DNA of 64,000 nt from Bacteroidales bacterium (GCA_017991835.1 JAGOPY010000001.1:62001-126000); one strand, 5' to 3'. Shown: positions 8,548-19,490, numbered from the stretch's first letter. Program-made: numbers and translations. Notes: a model not told the origin generated them from the sequence alone.

Positions 8548-11500
8548 ATGAAAAAGTCTTTACTCTTACTGGCAGCCCTGGCGATCAGCCTGACAAGCGG
8601 GTGGGCCCAGCCTGTGCCCGGAAATCCGGTGACCACCATTGCAACGGTTACTATCAATCAGAACACATCTACGGTTGATATACCCGTTACCGTTGCCGAA
8701 TTTTCAGAAGTTGGAATTATTTCCCTGGTCCTCACGTATCCGGGCGCTGAAATATATTCCCCATCCGTCATTTATATAAATCCTGCACTGGTTGCGTGGG
8801 ACAATTTCGCAGCCAACACCTCTATAGCTGACACCATCACGATTGCGGCCATGGATCCGGATATGGAGTCGCCCTATTACGGGATAACACTGGATGATGG
8901 CGACACCCTGTTTATCTTAAGGTTCACAGTCGGCTCTGTTACCGATTTTGCTGACATCCTGTTTTATGAAAATTCAGAAGGCACCTCCTGCGAGATTGGG
9001 GGAGTCGCGCCAAATTACCCGGAATTTCTGGATACTCCCATGGAAGATTATTATATTGCCGGAGGCGTTGAAATGATTGACCTGGATGCCGGAACAATAG
9101 GATCTGCCCAGTTTATCTGTTCAGGGGATGATCCGGCGGCATTCACCAGTACGTCGGATGCATCCGGCGAAGGCTCCATCACTTACCAGTGGCAGATGAG
9201 CACTACCGGAGAATCGGAAGGCTTTGCCAATATCGAAGGAGCAACTGCATCCACCTATGATGCCGGTTCTCTGACTGTCGACACATGGTACCGCCGCCAG
9301 GCTACAGCAACGCTGAACGGGATCAGCTGGTCGGAGTTCAGCAATGTCGTCATGGTGAATGTCATTATATTCGATCCGGAAAGCATTGCAGCGCCTCAAA
9401 CCATTTGTGAAGGCAGTGATCCAAATGAATTCGCAGGCAACTATGCCTTTGGCGACGGAACCTTCACCTACCAGTGGCAGGCAAGCACCACGGGCCCGAC
9501 GGAAGGGTTCAGCGATATTGAGGGCGCCACCGATCATTATTACGATGCGGGTTCTTTGACTGCCGATACCTGGTTCCGCCGGGAGACAACGGCTTCGCTC
9601 GGAGGAACGCAATGTACGGGCTACAGCAATGTGATATTGGTCACCGTGCTCAATTTTGATCCGGGCACAGTAGCCGGTGGTGGTGAAACGATTTGCGCCG
9701 GGGCTGATCCCGCAGCTTTTACCAGTTCAACCGATGCTTCAGGCGACGGGACAATCAGCTACCAATGGCAGATGAGCACGACAGGAGAATCTACTGGGTT
9801 CAGCAATATCCAGGGGGCGACAGCCTCTGCTTTTGACCCGGGCCCAACATCTGTAAACACCTGGTTCCGCCGTATGGCCTCTTCTTCTGCCAATGGAATC
9901 ACCTGTTACGAATACAGCAATACGCTCAGCATTACGGTGAATACCATTGAAGCCGGAACGATAGGGTCAACCCAATATATTGCCGAAGGGGCCGACCCGG
10001 TGGCACTGACCAGCGAAACGGCCGCGACCGCGGCAGGGGCCTTCTCTTACCAGTGGCAGGTATCAACCACCAGCGATACGGAAGGATTCAGCAATATTGA
10101 AGGAGCAACCGCAGCCACCTATGATCCTGGGATTCTTACTGCTGATGCCTGGTACCGCAGGATGGCCTCATCGTTACTGAACAGCGTCAGTTGTGAAGCT
10201 TACAGCAATGTGGTCGCAGTGATCGTGATCAACTTCGATCCGGGTTCCATAGCAGGCAGCCAGTCGTCGTGCCAGGATGAAGATTTCCTGGAATTTACCA
10301 GCACCGCCGGCGCTACTGGCGATGGAACGCTGACCTACCAGTGGCAACTGAGCATCACCGGCGAATCCGAAGGATTCAGCAATATCCAGGGGGCGACCGC
10401 CGCAACCTATGATCCGGGTGTTGTCAGCGTCGATACATGGTACCGCCGGATGACCACTGCTTCATTGGGTGGCACAGAATTGAACGAATACAGCAATGTA
10501 ATCTCTATATCAGTAGTTAGCCTGACAGCCGGATCCATTGATAATGCCCAAACTTTCTGTTCAGGCGAAGATGCCGCAGCGCTGACCAGCGTGATTGACG
10601 CAACCGGCGAAGGAACCGTTGTCTATCAGTGGCAATCGAGCACGACTGGCGCAACAGAAGGCTTCAGCAATCTCGAAGGGGCCACTGCTTCAACATACGA
10701 CCCCGGAGTGCTCACCAGTACTACCTGGTTCAGGCGGAGCGCTTCGACCACGGTCGGTGAGATTACCTGCGCCAAATACAGCAATGCTGTCGAAATAACT
10801 GTCATTCAGCGACGGACTATTAGCGGTACATTTTACTATTATCACTCCACCGGAAATATTCCGCTGACAGGTCAAAACATCACCGTAAAACTCTATAGAA
10901 GCAGTGATCTGGCCCACGAAAATCTTCTCGGCACAACCGTCACCAATGGCAGCGGTTACTATGAGTTCACCGGCCTCTGCCCGGATTGCGATTACGATAT
11001 TGTAGCCACATCTACCGGATCGACGTCAGGAGCGATCAATACGACCGATGCCGCCCATGTCAATTTCTGGGGCGCTCATAACAGTACTATTGAAAAAGTT
11101 AAATTCTATTGCGGAGATGTCGGAACATCAGGCCAGTGCCAGGATTTAACCATCAACAGCACCGATGCAGGCCGTATTCAGCAGCGGTTCGTTTACGGGT
11201 ATCCTTTCGACAGGCCCTGGACCTTCTGGAAAGCAGGAACTACTATCTCCACAAACCCGGCGTGTGAATCGTTTCCCTGGACAAGCCTGCCGGTCGGAAC
11301 CGATGTCACCATGAACATGTACGGCCTTGTGACCGGAGATTTCAATCGCAGTTTCAACCCGGTGATGACAAAGGCAGCCAGTTCAACACTGTCGCTGGTC
11401 TACCAGGGAAACCGGGAAATCAATTTTGAACAGGAATTCGATCTGCCTGTAAGAATTGTCGAATCTGCTACAATTGGCGCCATATCGCTGATCTTTAACT

Positions 11501-12090
11501 TCCCTTCAAACCTGGTCAGCGTAACCGATGTCGTCATGAACGGAGCCGGTGGCATGCTGGATTGGGCCGTCGATGGCGATGAACTCCGTATAGGCTGGAA
11601 TGCGGCCAACCCTATGTACCTGCAATCCAATGCCGAATTACTGGTTTTACGGTTGAAAACAGTCGACGGATTCAAATCCACGGATGTGGTGACTATTTCA
11701 CTGGCGGCAGATCCGCTGAATGAACTGGCAGACGCAAACTTCGAAGTGATCGGAAATGCAGTGCTGGCTGTTGAGACCATTAACGGGAATGCCCTTGGGG
11801 TAACTGAACCGACGGATGACAGCGGATTGTTCTTCAGCAATTATCCGAATCCCTTCGGCCATTCGACTAAGATATCTTATACTCTGCCGGCCGACGGACA
11901 TGTTATGATCAGCATCAGCAACTTTACCGGCAGCCGTTTGATTACCCTGGCTGACGAATATCAAACCGCGGGCAATTACGAACTGATATTGGATTCACCG
12001 GGCATTCCCACAGGCGTTTACATTGCAACGATTACGGTCAGGACAGAAAACGAAATCATGATGAAAACCCATAAAATCATCAAAAGATAA
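8548..12090 (+). CDS. Large cohesin-like / six Ig-like repeat / dockerin-like T9SS protein
   Basis: 1180 residues. Signal peptide 1-20 (ends TSGWAQ). Order: cohesin-like module (about 25-178, VDIPVTVAEFSEVGIISLVL), six Ig-like repeats of about 95 residues (about 180-753), each with YQWQxSTTG, GFSNIxGATA and TWYRR signatures, a carbohydrate-binding-like/Cna-B-like segment (ISGTFYYYHSTGNIPLTGQN), dockerin-like motifs INTTDAAHVNFWG and TINSTDAGRIQQRF around FYCGDVG, YGLVTGDFNRSF, a second cohesin-like module (FDLPVRIVESATIGAISLIF), and a T9SS type A domain ending MKTHKIIKR. It is a close architectural match to the gene at 39884, which has a different middle repeat. It lies in the run behind the 4015 promoter and ends in a terminator at 12115. 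Confidence 0.82.
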   Translation: MKKSLLLLAALAISLTSGWAQPVPGNPVTTIATVTINQNTSTVDIPVTVAEFSEVGIISLVLTYPGAEIYSPSVIYINPALVAWDNFAANTSIADTITIAAMDPDMESPYYGITLDDGDTLFILRFTVGSVTDFADILFYENSEGTSCEIGGVAPNYPEFLDTPMEDYYIAGGVEMIDLDAGTIGSAQFICSGDDPAAFTSTSDASGEGSITYQWQMSTTGESEGFANIEGATASTYDAGSLTVDTWYRRQATATLNGISWSEFSNVVMVNVIIFDPESIAAPQTICEGSDPNEFAGNYAFGDGTFTYQWQASTTGPTEGFSDIEGATDHYYDAGSLTADTWFRRETTASLGGTQCTGYSNVILVTVLNFDPGTVAGGGETICAGADPAAFTSSTDASGDGTISYQWQMSTTGESTGFSNIQGATASAFDPGPTSVNTWFRRMASSSANGITCYEYSNTLSITVNTIEAGTIGSTQYIAEGADPVALTSETAATAAGAFSYQWQVSTTSDTEGFSNIEGATAATYDPGILTADAWYRRMASSLLNSVSCEAYSNVVAVIVINFDPGSIAGSQSSCQDEDFLEFTSTAGATGDGTLTYQWQLSITGESEGFSNIQGATAATYDPGVVSVDTWYRRMTTASLGGTELNEYSNVISISVVSLTAGSIDNAQTFCSGEDAAALTSVIDATGEGTVVYQWQSSTTGATEGFSNLEGATASTYDPGVLTSTTWFRRSASTTVGEITCAKYSNAVEITVIQRRTISGTFYYYHSTGNIPLTGQNITVKLYRSSDLAHENLLGTTVTNGSGYYEFTGLCPDCDYDIVATSTGSTSGAINTTDAAHVNFWGAHNSTIEKVKFYCGDVGTSGQCQDLTINSTDAGRIQQRFVYGYPFDRPWTFWKAGTTISTNPACESFPWTSLPVGTDVTMNMYGLVTGDFNRSFNPVMTKAASSTLSLVYQGNREINFEQEFDLPVRIVESATIGAISLIFNFPSNLVSVTDVVMNGAGGMLDWAVDGDELRIGWNAANPMYLQSNAELLVLRLKTVDGFKSTDVVTISLAADPLNELADANFEVIGNAVLAVETINGNALGVTEPTDDSGLFFSNYPNPFGHSTKISYTLPADGHVMISISNFTGSRLITLADEYQTAGNYELILDSPGIPTGVYIATITVRTENEIMMKTHKIIKR
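9085..10806 (+). repeat. Six tandem Ig-like repeats (coding)
   Basis: Six consecutive repeats of about 285 bases inside the gene at 8548. Each encodes an AGxIxxxQxIC start, then YQWQ, GFSNI, a TYDPG-like turn and WYRR or WFRR. The copies are clearly diverged, so this is an old array of protein modules rather than a recent DNA expansion. Confidence 0.8.
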
Positions 12091-12114
12091 ATCATGCTTT
12101 TTTCATTAATTCAC

Positions 12115-12147
12115 ACCGGTCGCCCGCGAGGATGGGCGGCCGGTTTT
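12115..12147 (+). terminator. Rho-independent terminator
   Basis: An 11-base stem (ACCGGTCGCCC with GGGCGGCCGGT, one G-T pair), an 8-base loop and four T residues lie 25 bases after the stop at 12090. The T tract is short, so some read-through into the next gene at 12190 is likely. Confidence 0.65.
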
Positions 12148-12189
12148 ACCTCCGGCTAAGAATGCAAGGAAAGTTTTAAACCAAAGTCT

Positions 12190-13077
12190 ATGAAAATCAG
12201 TCTCTACATATTAATCCTCATATCGATAATTGCGGTATCAACCCCGGTCAGAAGCCAGGAGATGATCATAACCGATGACCAGAATTATGTTACCCCTGCC
12301 GCCGGAGCCATTCTCGATGTTCATTCCACCACCAGAGGATTTATTGTTCCGCGAATGACGACGCAGCAGCGGACTACCTTAGGGCTGTTGCCTCCCGCCG
12401 ATGGCGTGGTGGTATTCGATACCGACCTTGATTTATTCTGGTACTGGTCGGATGGTTCGTGGGTAAAGATGGCCACCGGTGACCCGAACCTGGAAGGGGT
12501 CACCTTCGGGGATGCTTCTAACTATTCCACATTTGAATCGGACGGCACGCTGCTGATGATCGGAAATGCCACCGTCTGGGAAGATCTCCGGATTTCAATC
12601 GTGCTGAGGTCTTCCGGTGGAACCAGCCCTGTATTTCAGCAGTTACAGGGCCCATTGTATGCTTACAAGTTTTCGGGCACAGCCTTGAACGAAATATTTT
12701 TTGAGATGCAAATGCCTCATTCATGGAAAGAAGGCTCCACCGTTTATCCCCATGTGCATTGGGCTTCGGCAGGATCATCCACATCCGGGGTTACCTGGGG
12801 CATGGACTATGAATGGAAGGATATCGGTGAAGCATTCACCGGAACTACTTCCAATATAAATTCCACTGCTGCTCCTGGCGGTTTAAAGGTCCATAACATT
12901 TCAGATCTGGGCTCTTCGGGAATCACCGAATCAGACAAAGGTATTTCCAGTATGATCATGTGCCGGCTTTACAGAGCCGGTGATACCGACGTTAACAACG
13001 ACGACTGCTACCTGCTGGCCTTTGATCTCCATTACGAGGTAAACACGATCGGCAGCCGGAACGTCCTCGCTAAATGA
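12190..13077 (+). CDS. Exported protein with tail-fibre-like head
   Basis: 295 residues. Signal peptide 1-22 (ends VRSQ). Residues 30-95 carry the head module shared with the gene at 4251 (GAILDVHSTTRGFIVPRMT, then FWYWSDGSW). The rest is a beta-rich domain with WKEGSTVYPHVHW and GMDYEWKDIGEAF. It resembles small Bacteroidota exported or phage-tail-like proteins whose function I cannot name. No T9SS domain or lipobox is visible. The stop overlaps the first in-frame ATG region of the next gene, whose likely start is 27 bases further on. Confidence 0.68.
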   Translation: MKISLYILILISIIAVSTPVRSQEMIITDDQNYVTPAAGAILDVHSTTRGFIVPRMTTQQRTTLGLLPPADGVVVFDTDLDLFWYWSDGSWVKMATGDPNLEGVTFGDASNYSTFESDGTLLMIGNATVWEDLRISIVLRSSGGTSPVFQQLQGPLYAYKFSGTALNEIFFEMQMPHSWKEGSTVYPHVHWASAGSSTSGVTWGMDYEWKDIGEAFTGTTSNINSTAAPGGLKVHNISDLGSSGITESDKGISSMIMCRLYRAGDTDVNNDDCYLLAFDLHYEVNTIGSRNVLAK

Positions 13078-13103
13078 TCAACCCAACCAACCCCATCCGG
13101 ATT

Positions 13104-14267
13104 ATGAAAAAAGCACCTATCTCCATCATCTTTTTAATCCTGATATCTCATTTCGGGCTGTGGTCACAAAATGCACCTGTAACGACAGCCGGCAGTATCA
13201 TCAATGCCACCCCGGGTAATACCTCAGTCCAGGTACCGGTTACCGTGACCGGGTTCAGCAATATCGGCCAGTTCATCCTGACCATGAGATTTGATACCAC
13301 CCGTGTCAGGTTTGTTTCAGGGACTCCGAATGCCTCTTTAAGCGGTATGACCATCAATTATACACCACCTTCAGGCAATACGCAGGGCAAGCTGGTCATG
13401 GCCTGGACCGGAGGATCGAATATGACATTGCCTGAAAATTCAGCGATTGCCAATCTTGTTTTCCATTATGTTACCGGCACCGGAATCCTTTACTGGTCGT
13501 ACACTTTTGGTAACATTTGCCAGTATAAAAAATACCAGGATGGCAGCCTGGTACTTCTGGGTGATACCCCCAAATACCAGTATTACCTGAATGGAGGGAT
13601 CTCCAACCGCACTGCACCCTATGCAATAGCTCCGGTGATCGCTGATCCGGTGGCAGGGCCTGTGGGCATTCCTCTCACTGTAAATAACTTTTCCACCATT
13701 GGCGGTTTTACGTTATACCTGGAATACGATCCGGCTGTTATCACCTATCTGAATACCTTCACGAAAAACCCGGCTTTCGGTTCTTCTTTCCAGGTCGGCG
13801 ACAATGAAGGGCCAAACGGCAAGAGATATATTGTCATACAATGGTACGGAACCTCAGTGACTCTGGCTAACGAATCGGTTCTTTGCACACTGAATTTCAA
13901 CTATCCGGCGCCTAACTGCAATCCCTGCAGCCTGACCTGGTTCGACAACGGGGCATCCTGCGAATACACCGACAACCTGGGCAATGTACTGATCGATATG
14001 CCTCAAAGTACATTCTATGCTGATGGCGTGGTCGCATCCGGCCTTCATCCCACCTGGACCGGGGCGGTTTCCGGCAACTGGAACGACCCGGCCAACTGGA
14101 ACTCCTGCGGAGTACCCAACCTGGCGAGAAACGCCATTATTCCCAATGTTGCACCGAATTTATTTCCGGTAATAAATACCTCAGGTTCCTGCAAATCATT
14201 GACCGTGCAGAGCGGGGCTACACTGACTGTGGGTATATCGGGATCGGTGACCGTCGGGGATAATTGA
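13104..14267 (+). CDS. Secreted protein with two cohesin-like modules
   Basis: I chose ATG 13104 (MKKAPISII, signal peptide ending GLWSQ); an in-frame ATG at 13074 adds ten residues without signal character. About 387 residues. The first cohesin-like module is about 20-155 (VPVTVTGFSNIGQFILTMRF, then KYQYYLNGGIS). The second is about 165-310 (GFTLYLEYDPAVITY, then LTWFDNGASCEYTD). Then comes the WTGAVSGNWNDPANWN module, and the protein stops at SGSVTVGDN with no sorting domain. The gene at 42557 is its full-length paralogue with the same abrupt end. Each of the two lies downstream of a dockerin/cohesin/T9SS gene, so they may be scaffolding partners. That role is inferred. Confidence 0.78.
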   Translation: MKKAPISIIFLILISHFGLWSQNAPVTTAGSIINATPGNTSVQVPVTVTGFSNIGQFILTMRFDTTRVRFVSGTPNASLSGMTINYTPPSGNTQGKLVMAWTGGSNMTLPENSAIANLVFHYVTGTGILYWSYTFGNICQYKKYQDGSLVLLGDTPKYQYYLNGGISNRTAPYAIAPVIADPVAGPVGIPLTVNNFSTIGGFTLYLEYDPAVITYLNTFTKNPAFGSSFQVGDNEGPNGKRYIVIQWYGTSVTLANESVLCTLNFNYPAPNCNPCSLTWFDNGASCEYTDNLGNVLIDMPQSTFYADGVVASGLHPTWTGAVSGNWNDPANWNSCGVPNLARNAIIPNVAPNLFPVINTSGSCKSLTVQSGATLTVGISGSVTVGDN

Positions 14268-14312
14268 TAAAAAATATCTATATTGCCGAAACATTTTCAT
14301 ATGTATTTTAGC

Positions 14313-17189
14313 ATGAATGACTTTGAGTTTGCCTATTCGCGCCAATCCGCTTTAATCGATGCTCTTCCGGAGATCATTATGGAGGTGGATGAAAATAAGG
14401 TCTATACATGGTGTAACCGCGCCGGACTGGAATTTTTCGGACCGGATGTGCTGGGTCATGAAGCGTCGTATTATTTTGAAGGAGAACAGGATACATACCA
14501 TCGGGTGGAACCTGTTTTCAACGGACTGGAGAACAGCATATATGTCGAAAGCTGGCAGAGAAGGATCGATGGCGAAAAGCGTTTGCTGGCCTGGTACTGC
14601 AATGCGATCAGGGACAGGGAAGGAAAAGTGACCGGCGCTGTTTCTTCAGCCCGGGATATTACGGAGCTGGTTAAAACAGAAGAAGCACTGAAACACAGCG
14701 AAGAAAGATACAGGCTTCTTGTTGAAAATTCAGATTTTGGTGTGGGATTCTATTCACTCGACGGAAAAGTTTTGTTCTTCAATACAAAGGCCATCCGGAG
14801 CATGGGAGGCAAACCCGAAGACTATATCGGCAAAAACCTGGTGGAAATTTTTGGCCAGGAAGCCGGTCAACAATACCTTGCCCGTATCGAAACAGCGGCT
14901 AATAGTAATCTAAGCGTTGAATATGAAGACTTTGTAAGCCTGGAAACCGGTGATTACTGGTTCCTTTCGACCTATTCCAGGGTACTCGATTCGCAGGGTT
15001 CCGTAACAGGCATCCAGATCATTTCGCACGATATTACACAGCTTAAGAAAGTCCAGATTGCATTAAAGGAAAGTGAGGAGAAATATAAGAAGCTGGTGGA
15101 GCTCTCGCCAGACGCCATTGTTGTCCACACCCTGGGAAAGATCGTTTTTGCCAACCCTGCTGCTTATGAAAAGATGGGCGCCAGGTCGGCCGATGACCTG
15201 CTGGGTAAAAATGCTATTGATTTCGTCCATCCCGATTACAGGGCAACTGCCCTGGCCAGGATAAAGAATATCTATGAAAATCATCAGCCTGCCGGGCTGG
15301 CGCATGAAAAATTCATCCGGCCCGACGGCCAGGTCATCGATGTGGAAACAACGGCCATCCCGTTTGTTTATGATGGCAAGCCGGCCATCCAGTTAATTAT
15401 AAGGGATATAACGGACAAAATAAGGTTGGAACAGGATATGGCCGAAAGTGAACTGAAATTCCGGACCCTGTTTGAGTCTTCCCATGATGCATTGTTCCTG
15501 ATGACGGGGGAGAAATTCACCGAATGCAACCAGACCACCCTGGCTATGTTCGGCTGTACCCGTAATGAAATTCTAAACCATACCCCGTTTGATTTTTCAC
15601 CTGTTATTCAACCCGATGGGACACCCTCAGAAATAATTGGCCTCAGGTACATTAAATCGGTACTCGAAGGATCAAACCAGGCCTTTGAATGGCTTCACCT
15701 GCGAAGGGATGGAACATCTTTCGATGCCGAAGTCATGCTCAACAGGATAGTCATTGCCGGGGAAAAATATATCCAGGCCAGTGTCCGCGATATCAGCCAG
15801 CGTAAGGCCGACGAGGACAAGCTCAGGAAAAGCGAAGCCCGGTACAGGCTGCTCTCCGATAATATGACCGATATGGTCTGGCTGATGGACCTGAACCTGG
15901 TTCCGCTTTATGTCAGCCCATCCATCGAAAAAGTCAGGGGATTCGCTTTTGAGGAACTGAAGCAATTGAAACTGGAAGATAACCTCACACCTGAATCGCT
16001 TGACCGTTTATTGAAAATATATCATGCGGAGTTACCTAAAGTATTGTCAGATGTAAATTACGTTTATGATCAACCGATAGATCTTGAATACTACAAGAAA
16101 GACGGATCTACCTTTTGGCTGGAGATCATTATCTCCGTCATACGGGATGCAAAAGGGGCTCCTGTTTCTTTGCTCTGCGTTGGACGTGAAATCACTGCAT
16201 TCAAAAAAACCCTGGATAAATTGAGAGAAAGTGAGGAACAGTTGAACCTGTTCTTTTCACAGTCGCTCGACGGTTTTTTCTTTATGATGCTGGATCAGCC
16301 CCTGGATTGGAAAAATGAAGCAGACAAGGATAAAGCGATTGATCATGCTTTCTTTAACAACCGGATCACGAAGGTCAATAAAGCAATGGCCGACCAGTAT
16401 GGCCTTGAAATAGAAGAAATTATCGGTTATTCCATGTACGACTTCTTTTATCATGATGTTTCAAAAGGAAAACTCTTGCAGAAAGAACTGTTTGATAAAG
16501 GGAACCAGCACATTGATACTTATGAAAAGAAAAGAGACGGAGAGGATATGATCATCGAAGGTGATTATATATGTATTTATGACGAACAGGGCAGAATTGT
16601 CGGCAATTTTGGCATTCAGCGGGATGTTACTGCCGACCGAAAAGCCAAATCGGAAGTCCAGGCCAGTGAGTTGCAACTGAAATTCATCACCCATCACCTC
16701 CCGGTAGGTATCGCCCACTTGAATGCCGGTACAAGATACAAATTTGTCAATCAGGCTTATTGTGAAATGATGCACATGACTCCTTCTGAAATTATTGGAA
16801 AACAAGTGTCGGACGTGATGAAAGAAGAAGCTTATAATTCTGTCATGCCGCACATAGAAAGAGTCCTTTCAGGAAAAATGACCGAATTTGAACTGATCAC
16901 CGATTTATCCGGTTCAAGTATCCGCAATTATTCTGTCATCTATATACCCGAAACGGATCATGACGGAAATGTCACAGGATTCATCGCCACCATTACCGAT
17001 ATTACAGCCAGGAAAGAGACCGAGAAAAAAATCCAGCAGCAACTGGATGAGCTACAGCGCTGGCAGCAGGTTACCCTCGGCCGTGAAGACCGGATCATGG
17101 AACTGAAACGGGAAGTCAACGATTTGCTTCTCCGCCTGAATGAACCTGTTAAATATAAAAGCCAGGAGAATAAAATTACCGATACGTAA
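14313..17189 (+). CDS. Seven-PAS sensor protein without kinase domain
   Basis: I prefer ATG 14313 (MNDFEFAYSR); ATG 14301 and TTG 14283 are in frame. About 958 residues. Seven PAS/PAC units are recognisable, with PAC ends at DITELVK, DITQLKK, DITDKIR, DISQRKA, EITAFKK, DVTADRK and DITARKE. The spacing is about 120-130 residues. The protein then ends in a short coiled coil, LDELQRWQQVTLGREDRIME and on to LLLRLNEP, with no HisKA, HATPase or output domain. The same C-terminal motif ends the proteins at 20001 and 24422. It is cytoplasmic with no membrane segment, and is probably an upstream sensor or scaffold acting on the kinases that follow. It opens the signalling cluster only 45 bases after the two-cohesin gene, so it could be co-transcribed with the surface operon. 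Confidence 0.8.
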   Translation: MNDFEFAYSRQSALIDALPEIIMEVDENKVYTWCNRAGLEFFGPDVLGHEASYYFEGEQDTYHRVEPVFNGLENSIYVESWQRRIDGEKRLLAWYCNAIRDREGKVTGAVSSARDITELVKTEEALKHSEERYRLLVENSDFGVGFYSLDGKVLFFNTKAIRSMGGKPEDYIGKNLVEIFGQEAGQQYLARIETAANSNLSVEYEDFVSLETGDYWFLSTYSRVLDSQGSVTGIQIISHDITQLKKVQIALKESEEKYKKLVELSPDAIVVHTLGKIVFANPAAYEKMGARSADDLLGKNAIDFVHPDYRATALARIKNIYENHQPAGLAHEKFIRPDGQVIDVETTAIPFVYDGKPAIQLIIRDITDKIRLEQDMAESELKFRTLFESSHDALFLMTGEKFTECNQTTLAMFGCTRNEILNHTPFDFSPVIQPDGTPSEIIGLRYIKSVLEGSNQAFEWLHLRRDGTSFDAEVMLNRIVIAGEKYIQASVRDISQRKADEDKLRKSEARYRLLSDNMTDMVWLMDLNLVPLYVSPSIEKVRGFAFEELKQLKLEDNLTPESLDRLLKIYHAELPKVLSDVNYVYDQPIDLEYYKKDGSTFWLEIIISVIRDAKGAPVSLLCVGREITAFKKTLDKLRESEEQLNLFFSQSLDGFFFMMLDQPLDWKNEADKDKAIDHAFFNNRITKVNKAMADQYGLEIEEIIGYSMYDFFYHDVSKGKLLQKELFDKGNQHIDTYEKKRDGEDMIIEGDYICIYDEQGRIVGNFGIQRDVTADRKAKSEVQASELQLKFITHHLPVGIAHLNAGTRYKFVNQAYCEMMHMTPSEIIGKQVSDVMKEEAYNSVMPHIERVLSGKMTEFELITDLSGSSIRNYSVIYIPETDHDGNVTGFIATITDITARKETEKKIQQQLDELQRWQQVTLGREDRIMELKREVNDLLLRLNEPVKYKSQENKITDT

Positions 17190-17234
17190 CCGGAAATTTT
17201 TTTATGCTAATTTTAACCTTAAACTGAAAAAATA

Positions 17235-19490
17235 ATGGCCATCGACCTTCGGACAGTCATTCTGATACTTGGAATTACCCATATGATCCAGGTCGTAGTG
17301 CTGTATTACCTGTACCGGACTAGCCATACTTACAAAGGATTGTCATGGTGGCTGATGTGGAGTATATGCGAAGCGGTGGGATTCCTGGCCATGCTTTTCC
17401 GGTCAAATCCCGGTTGGTATTACAGCGCTGTTATTGTTCAGAACCTGTTTATCATTTCAGGGACCGTATTCCTTTATATTGGCATTGCCAGGTTTCTCGA
17501 CCGGCCTGTCAGGATGAAACTTCTGACTACCATACTGATCATCTATTTTTCAGCTTTCTTTTATTATTTTCTTATTGACGACAATATCCATATCCGGTCC
17601 ATATTTTTTGGATTGACAATATCATCTTTTGCTTTCCTTTCGCTTGAAGCACTCATCAGAAGCAGAATGCAGGGAATAAAAGCCTCTGTTATCCTTGTCT
17701 CGGTACTTTTCGCTATCCATGGACTCATTTTTGCCGCCAGGGTAATCCTGCTGTTGATTGGAAACCCGCTCCAGGACTTTTACGAATCATCGCTTTTTAA
17801 CCTTATTCCTTTTCTTGATGCTTTATTTTTAAGCCTTTTCATGGCATTCAGCATTGTTATCATGCTCCACCAAAAGATGAACACGGACTTGCTTAAGGCT
17901 AAGAAGGGCCTGGAAGAGAGTGAATTGCGGTTCAAAATGGTATTTGAAAACATGCTCGAGGGATTTGCCATTCATGAAATGGTCTATAATGAAAAAGCTG
18001 AAGCGGCTAATTACCGTTTACTCGAAGTCAACAAGTCATATGAGAAAATTACCGGCATTCCCGCCTCCAAAGCCTGCGGCAGACTGGCCACCGACCTTTA
18101 CAACACGGAAAATGCCCCCTTCCTGGAGATTTATTCGGAATGCATAAAGAATAATATTCCAGTCTCTTTCGAAACTTTCTATACGGATTTGGGCAAAAAT
18201 TTATCCATCTCGGCCATCCCTATCCGGTCCGGTTATTTCGCGACTATTTTTATGGATACCACCGCAAATAAGCTGATGGAAGAAAACTCGCGAAAGTCGC
18301 TCGATATATCGGAACGCTCCCGTGAAACCCTCCTGAATATCCTGGAGGATCAAATCCATATCCAGCAATCGCTCCATGAAAGCAATGAACTGCTCTCCCT
18401 TTTCATCCGTAATTCCCCAATCTTTGCCTATATAAAAGAAGTTTCACCCGACCAAAGCCGGGTGCTGAAAGCCAGCGAAAATTTCATTGACATGATCGGG
18501 ATTCCCGGTTCTGAAATGGCCGGTAAAAACATGTATGAGTTGTTTCCCGAAGAATTTGCCGCTAAAATAACAGCCGACGACTGGAAGGTTGCTTCTGACG
18601 GTATCATTTACCGGATCGATGAAGAACTGAATAACCGGTATTTTACAACCATCAAGTTCCCGATCCGGCTCGGGAATAAGACCATCCTGGCCGGTTATAC
18701 CATCGATATCACCGACCGCAAAATTGCAGAGGAAGAGGTCAGGCAACTGAACGAAACGCTGGAGATGCGGATTGAACAAAGGACCGCACAGCTTGAAGCG
18801 ATAAATACGGAACTGGAAGCATTCTCCTATTCCGTCTCTCACGATCTCCGGGCGCCGCTCAGGCATATCAACGGATATGTAGACCTGCTCAACAAGAATT
18901 ACCTGCACCTTTTGCCGGAAAAGGGACGCCATTACCTCGATACGATATCCGACAGCACAAGGCAGATGGGCCTGCTGATCGATGAACTCCTGCAATTTTC
19001 ACGGACCGGCAGGCAAGAACTCAAACGTACCCAGATAAACATGAACAGAATCGTTCAGAATGCCCGGGATACCCTTACCCCTGAAATCAACGGCCGCGAT
19101 ATTGAATGGACTGTCAACCCATTGCCTGAGGTACAGGGAGATTACAACCTGATCCTGCTGGTCTGGATAAACCTGATCAGCAATTCAATAAAATTTACCC
19201 GTACCCGGCCAAAAGCGCGCATTCAAATTGATTCTACCGAAACGCCAAAAGATATTTGTTTCTCCATCCACGACAACGGCGTCGGATTTGATATGCGTTA
19301 CGCGGAAAAACTATTCGGCGTTTTCCAGCGGATGCATTCTTCGGAAGAGTTCGAAGGAACCGGTATCGGCCTGGCAAATGTCAGGCGGATTATCGCCAAA
19401 CATGGAGGAAAAACATGGGCCGAAGCCCAACCCGACCAGGGTGCCGCGTTTTATTTCACCCTGCCCAGGCAAAACCCTCATCCTGAATGA
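17235..19490 (+). CDS. Membrane histidine kinase with two PAS domains
   Basis: 751 residues. The first 215 residues contain about seven hydrophobic helices (7TM-type sensor). A PAS domain follows at about 230-345, another PAS at about 385-490 (ITDRK end), a coiled coil, then a HisKA domain with the phosphoacceptor in [14 protein letters not shown] (about residue 535). The HATPase_c domain is at about 625-748, with the N box [27 protein letters not shown] and GTGIGLANV. The DLRAPLRH type is the phytochrome-like kinase family, whose partner is often a small single-domain response regulator. Such a regulator follows at 19552, and the same arrangement repeats at 21940-23949. Confidence 0.88.
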   Translation: MAIDLRTVILILGITHMIQVVVLYYLYRTSHTYKGLSWWLMWSICEAVGFLAMLFRSNPGWYYSAVIVQNLFIISGTVFLYIGIARFLDRPVRMKLLTTILIIYFSAFFYYFLIDDNIHIRSIFFGLTISSFAFLSLEALIRSRMQGIKASVILVSVLFAIHGLIFAARVILLLIGNPLQDFYESSLFNLIPFLDALFLSLFMAFSIVIMLHQKMNTDLLKAKKGLEESELRFKMVFENMLEGFAIHEMVYNEKAEAANYRLLEVNKSYEKITGIPASKACGRLATDLYNTENAPFLEIYSECIKNNIPVSFETFYTDLGKNLSISAIPIRSGYFATIFMDTTANKLMEENSRKSLDISERSRETLLNILEDQIHIQQSLHESNELLSLFIRNSPIFAYIKEVSPDQSRVLKASENFIDMIGIPGSEMAGKNMYELFPEEFAAKITADDWKVASDGIIYRIDEELNNRYFTTIKFPIRLGNKTILAGYTIDITDRKIAEEEVRQLNETLEMRIEQRTAQLEAINTELEAFSYSVSHDLRAPLRHINGYVDLLNKNYLHLLPEKGRHYLDTISDSTRQMGLLIDELLQFSRTGRQELKRTQINMNRIVQNARDTLTPEINGRDIEWTVNPLPEVQGDYNLILLVWINLISNSIKFTRTRPKARIQIDSTETPKDICFSIHDNGVGFDMRYAEKLFGVFQRMHSSEEFEGTGIGLANVRRIIAKHGGKTWAEAQPDQGAAFYFTLPRQNPHPE

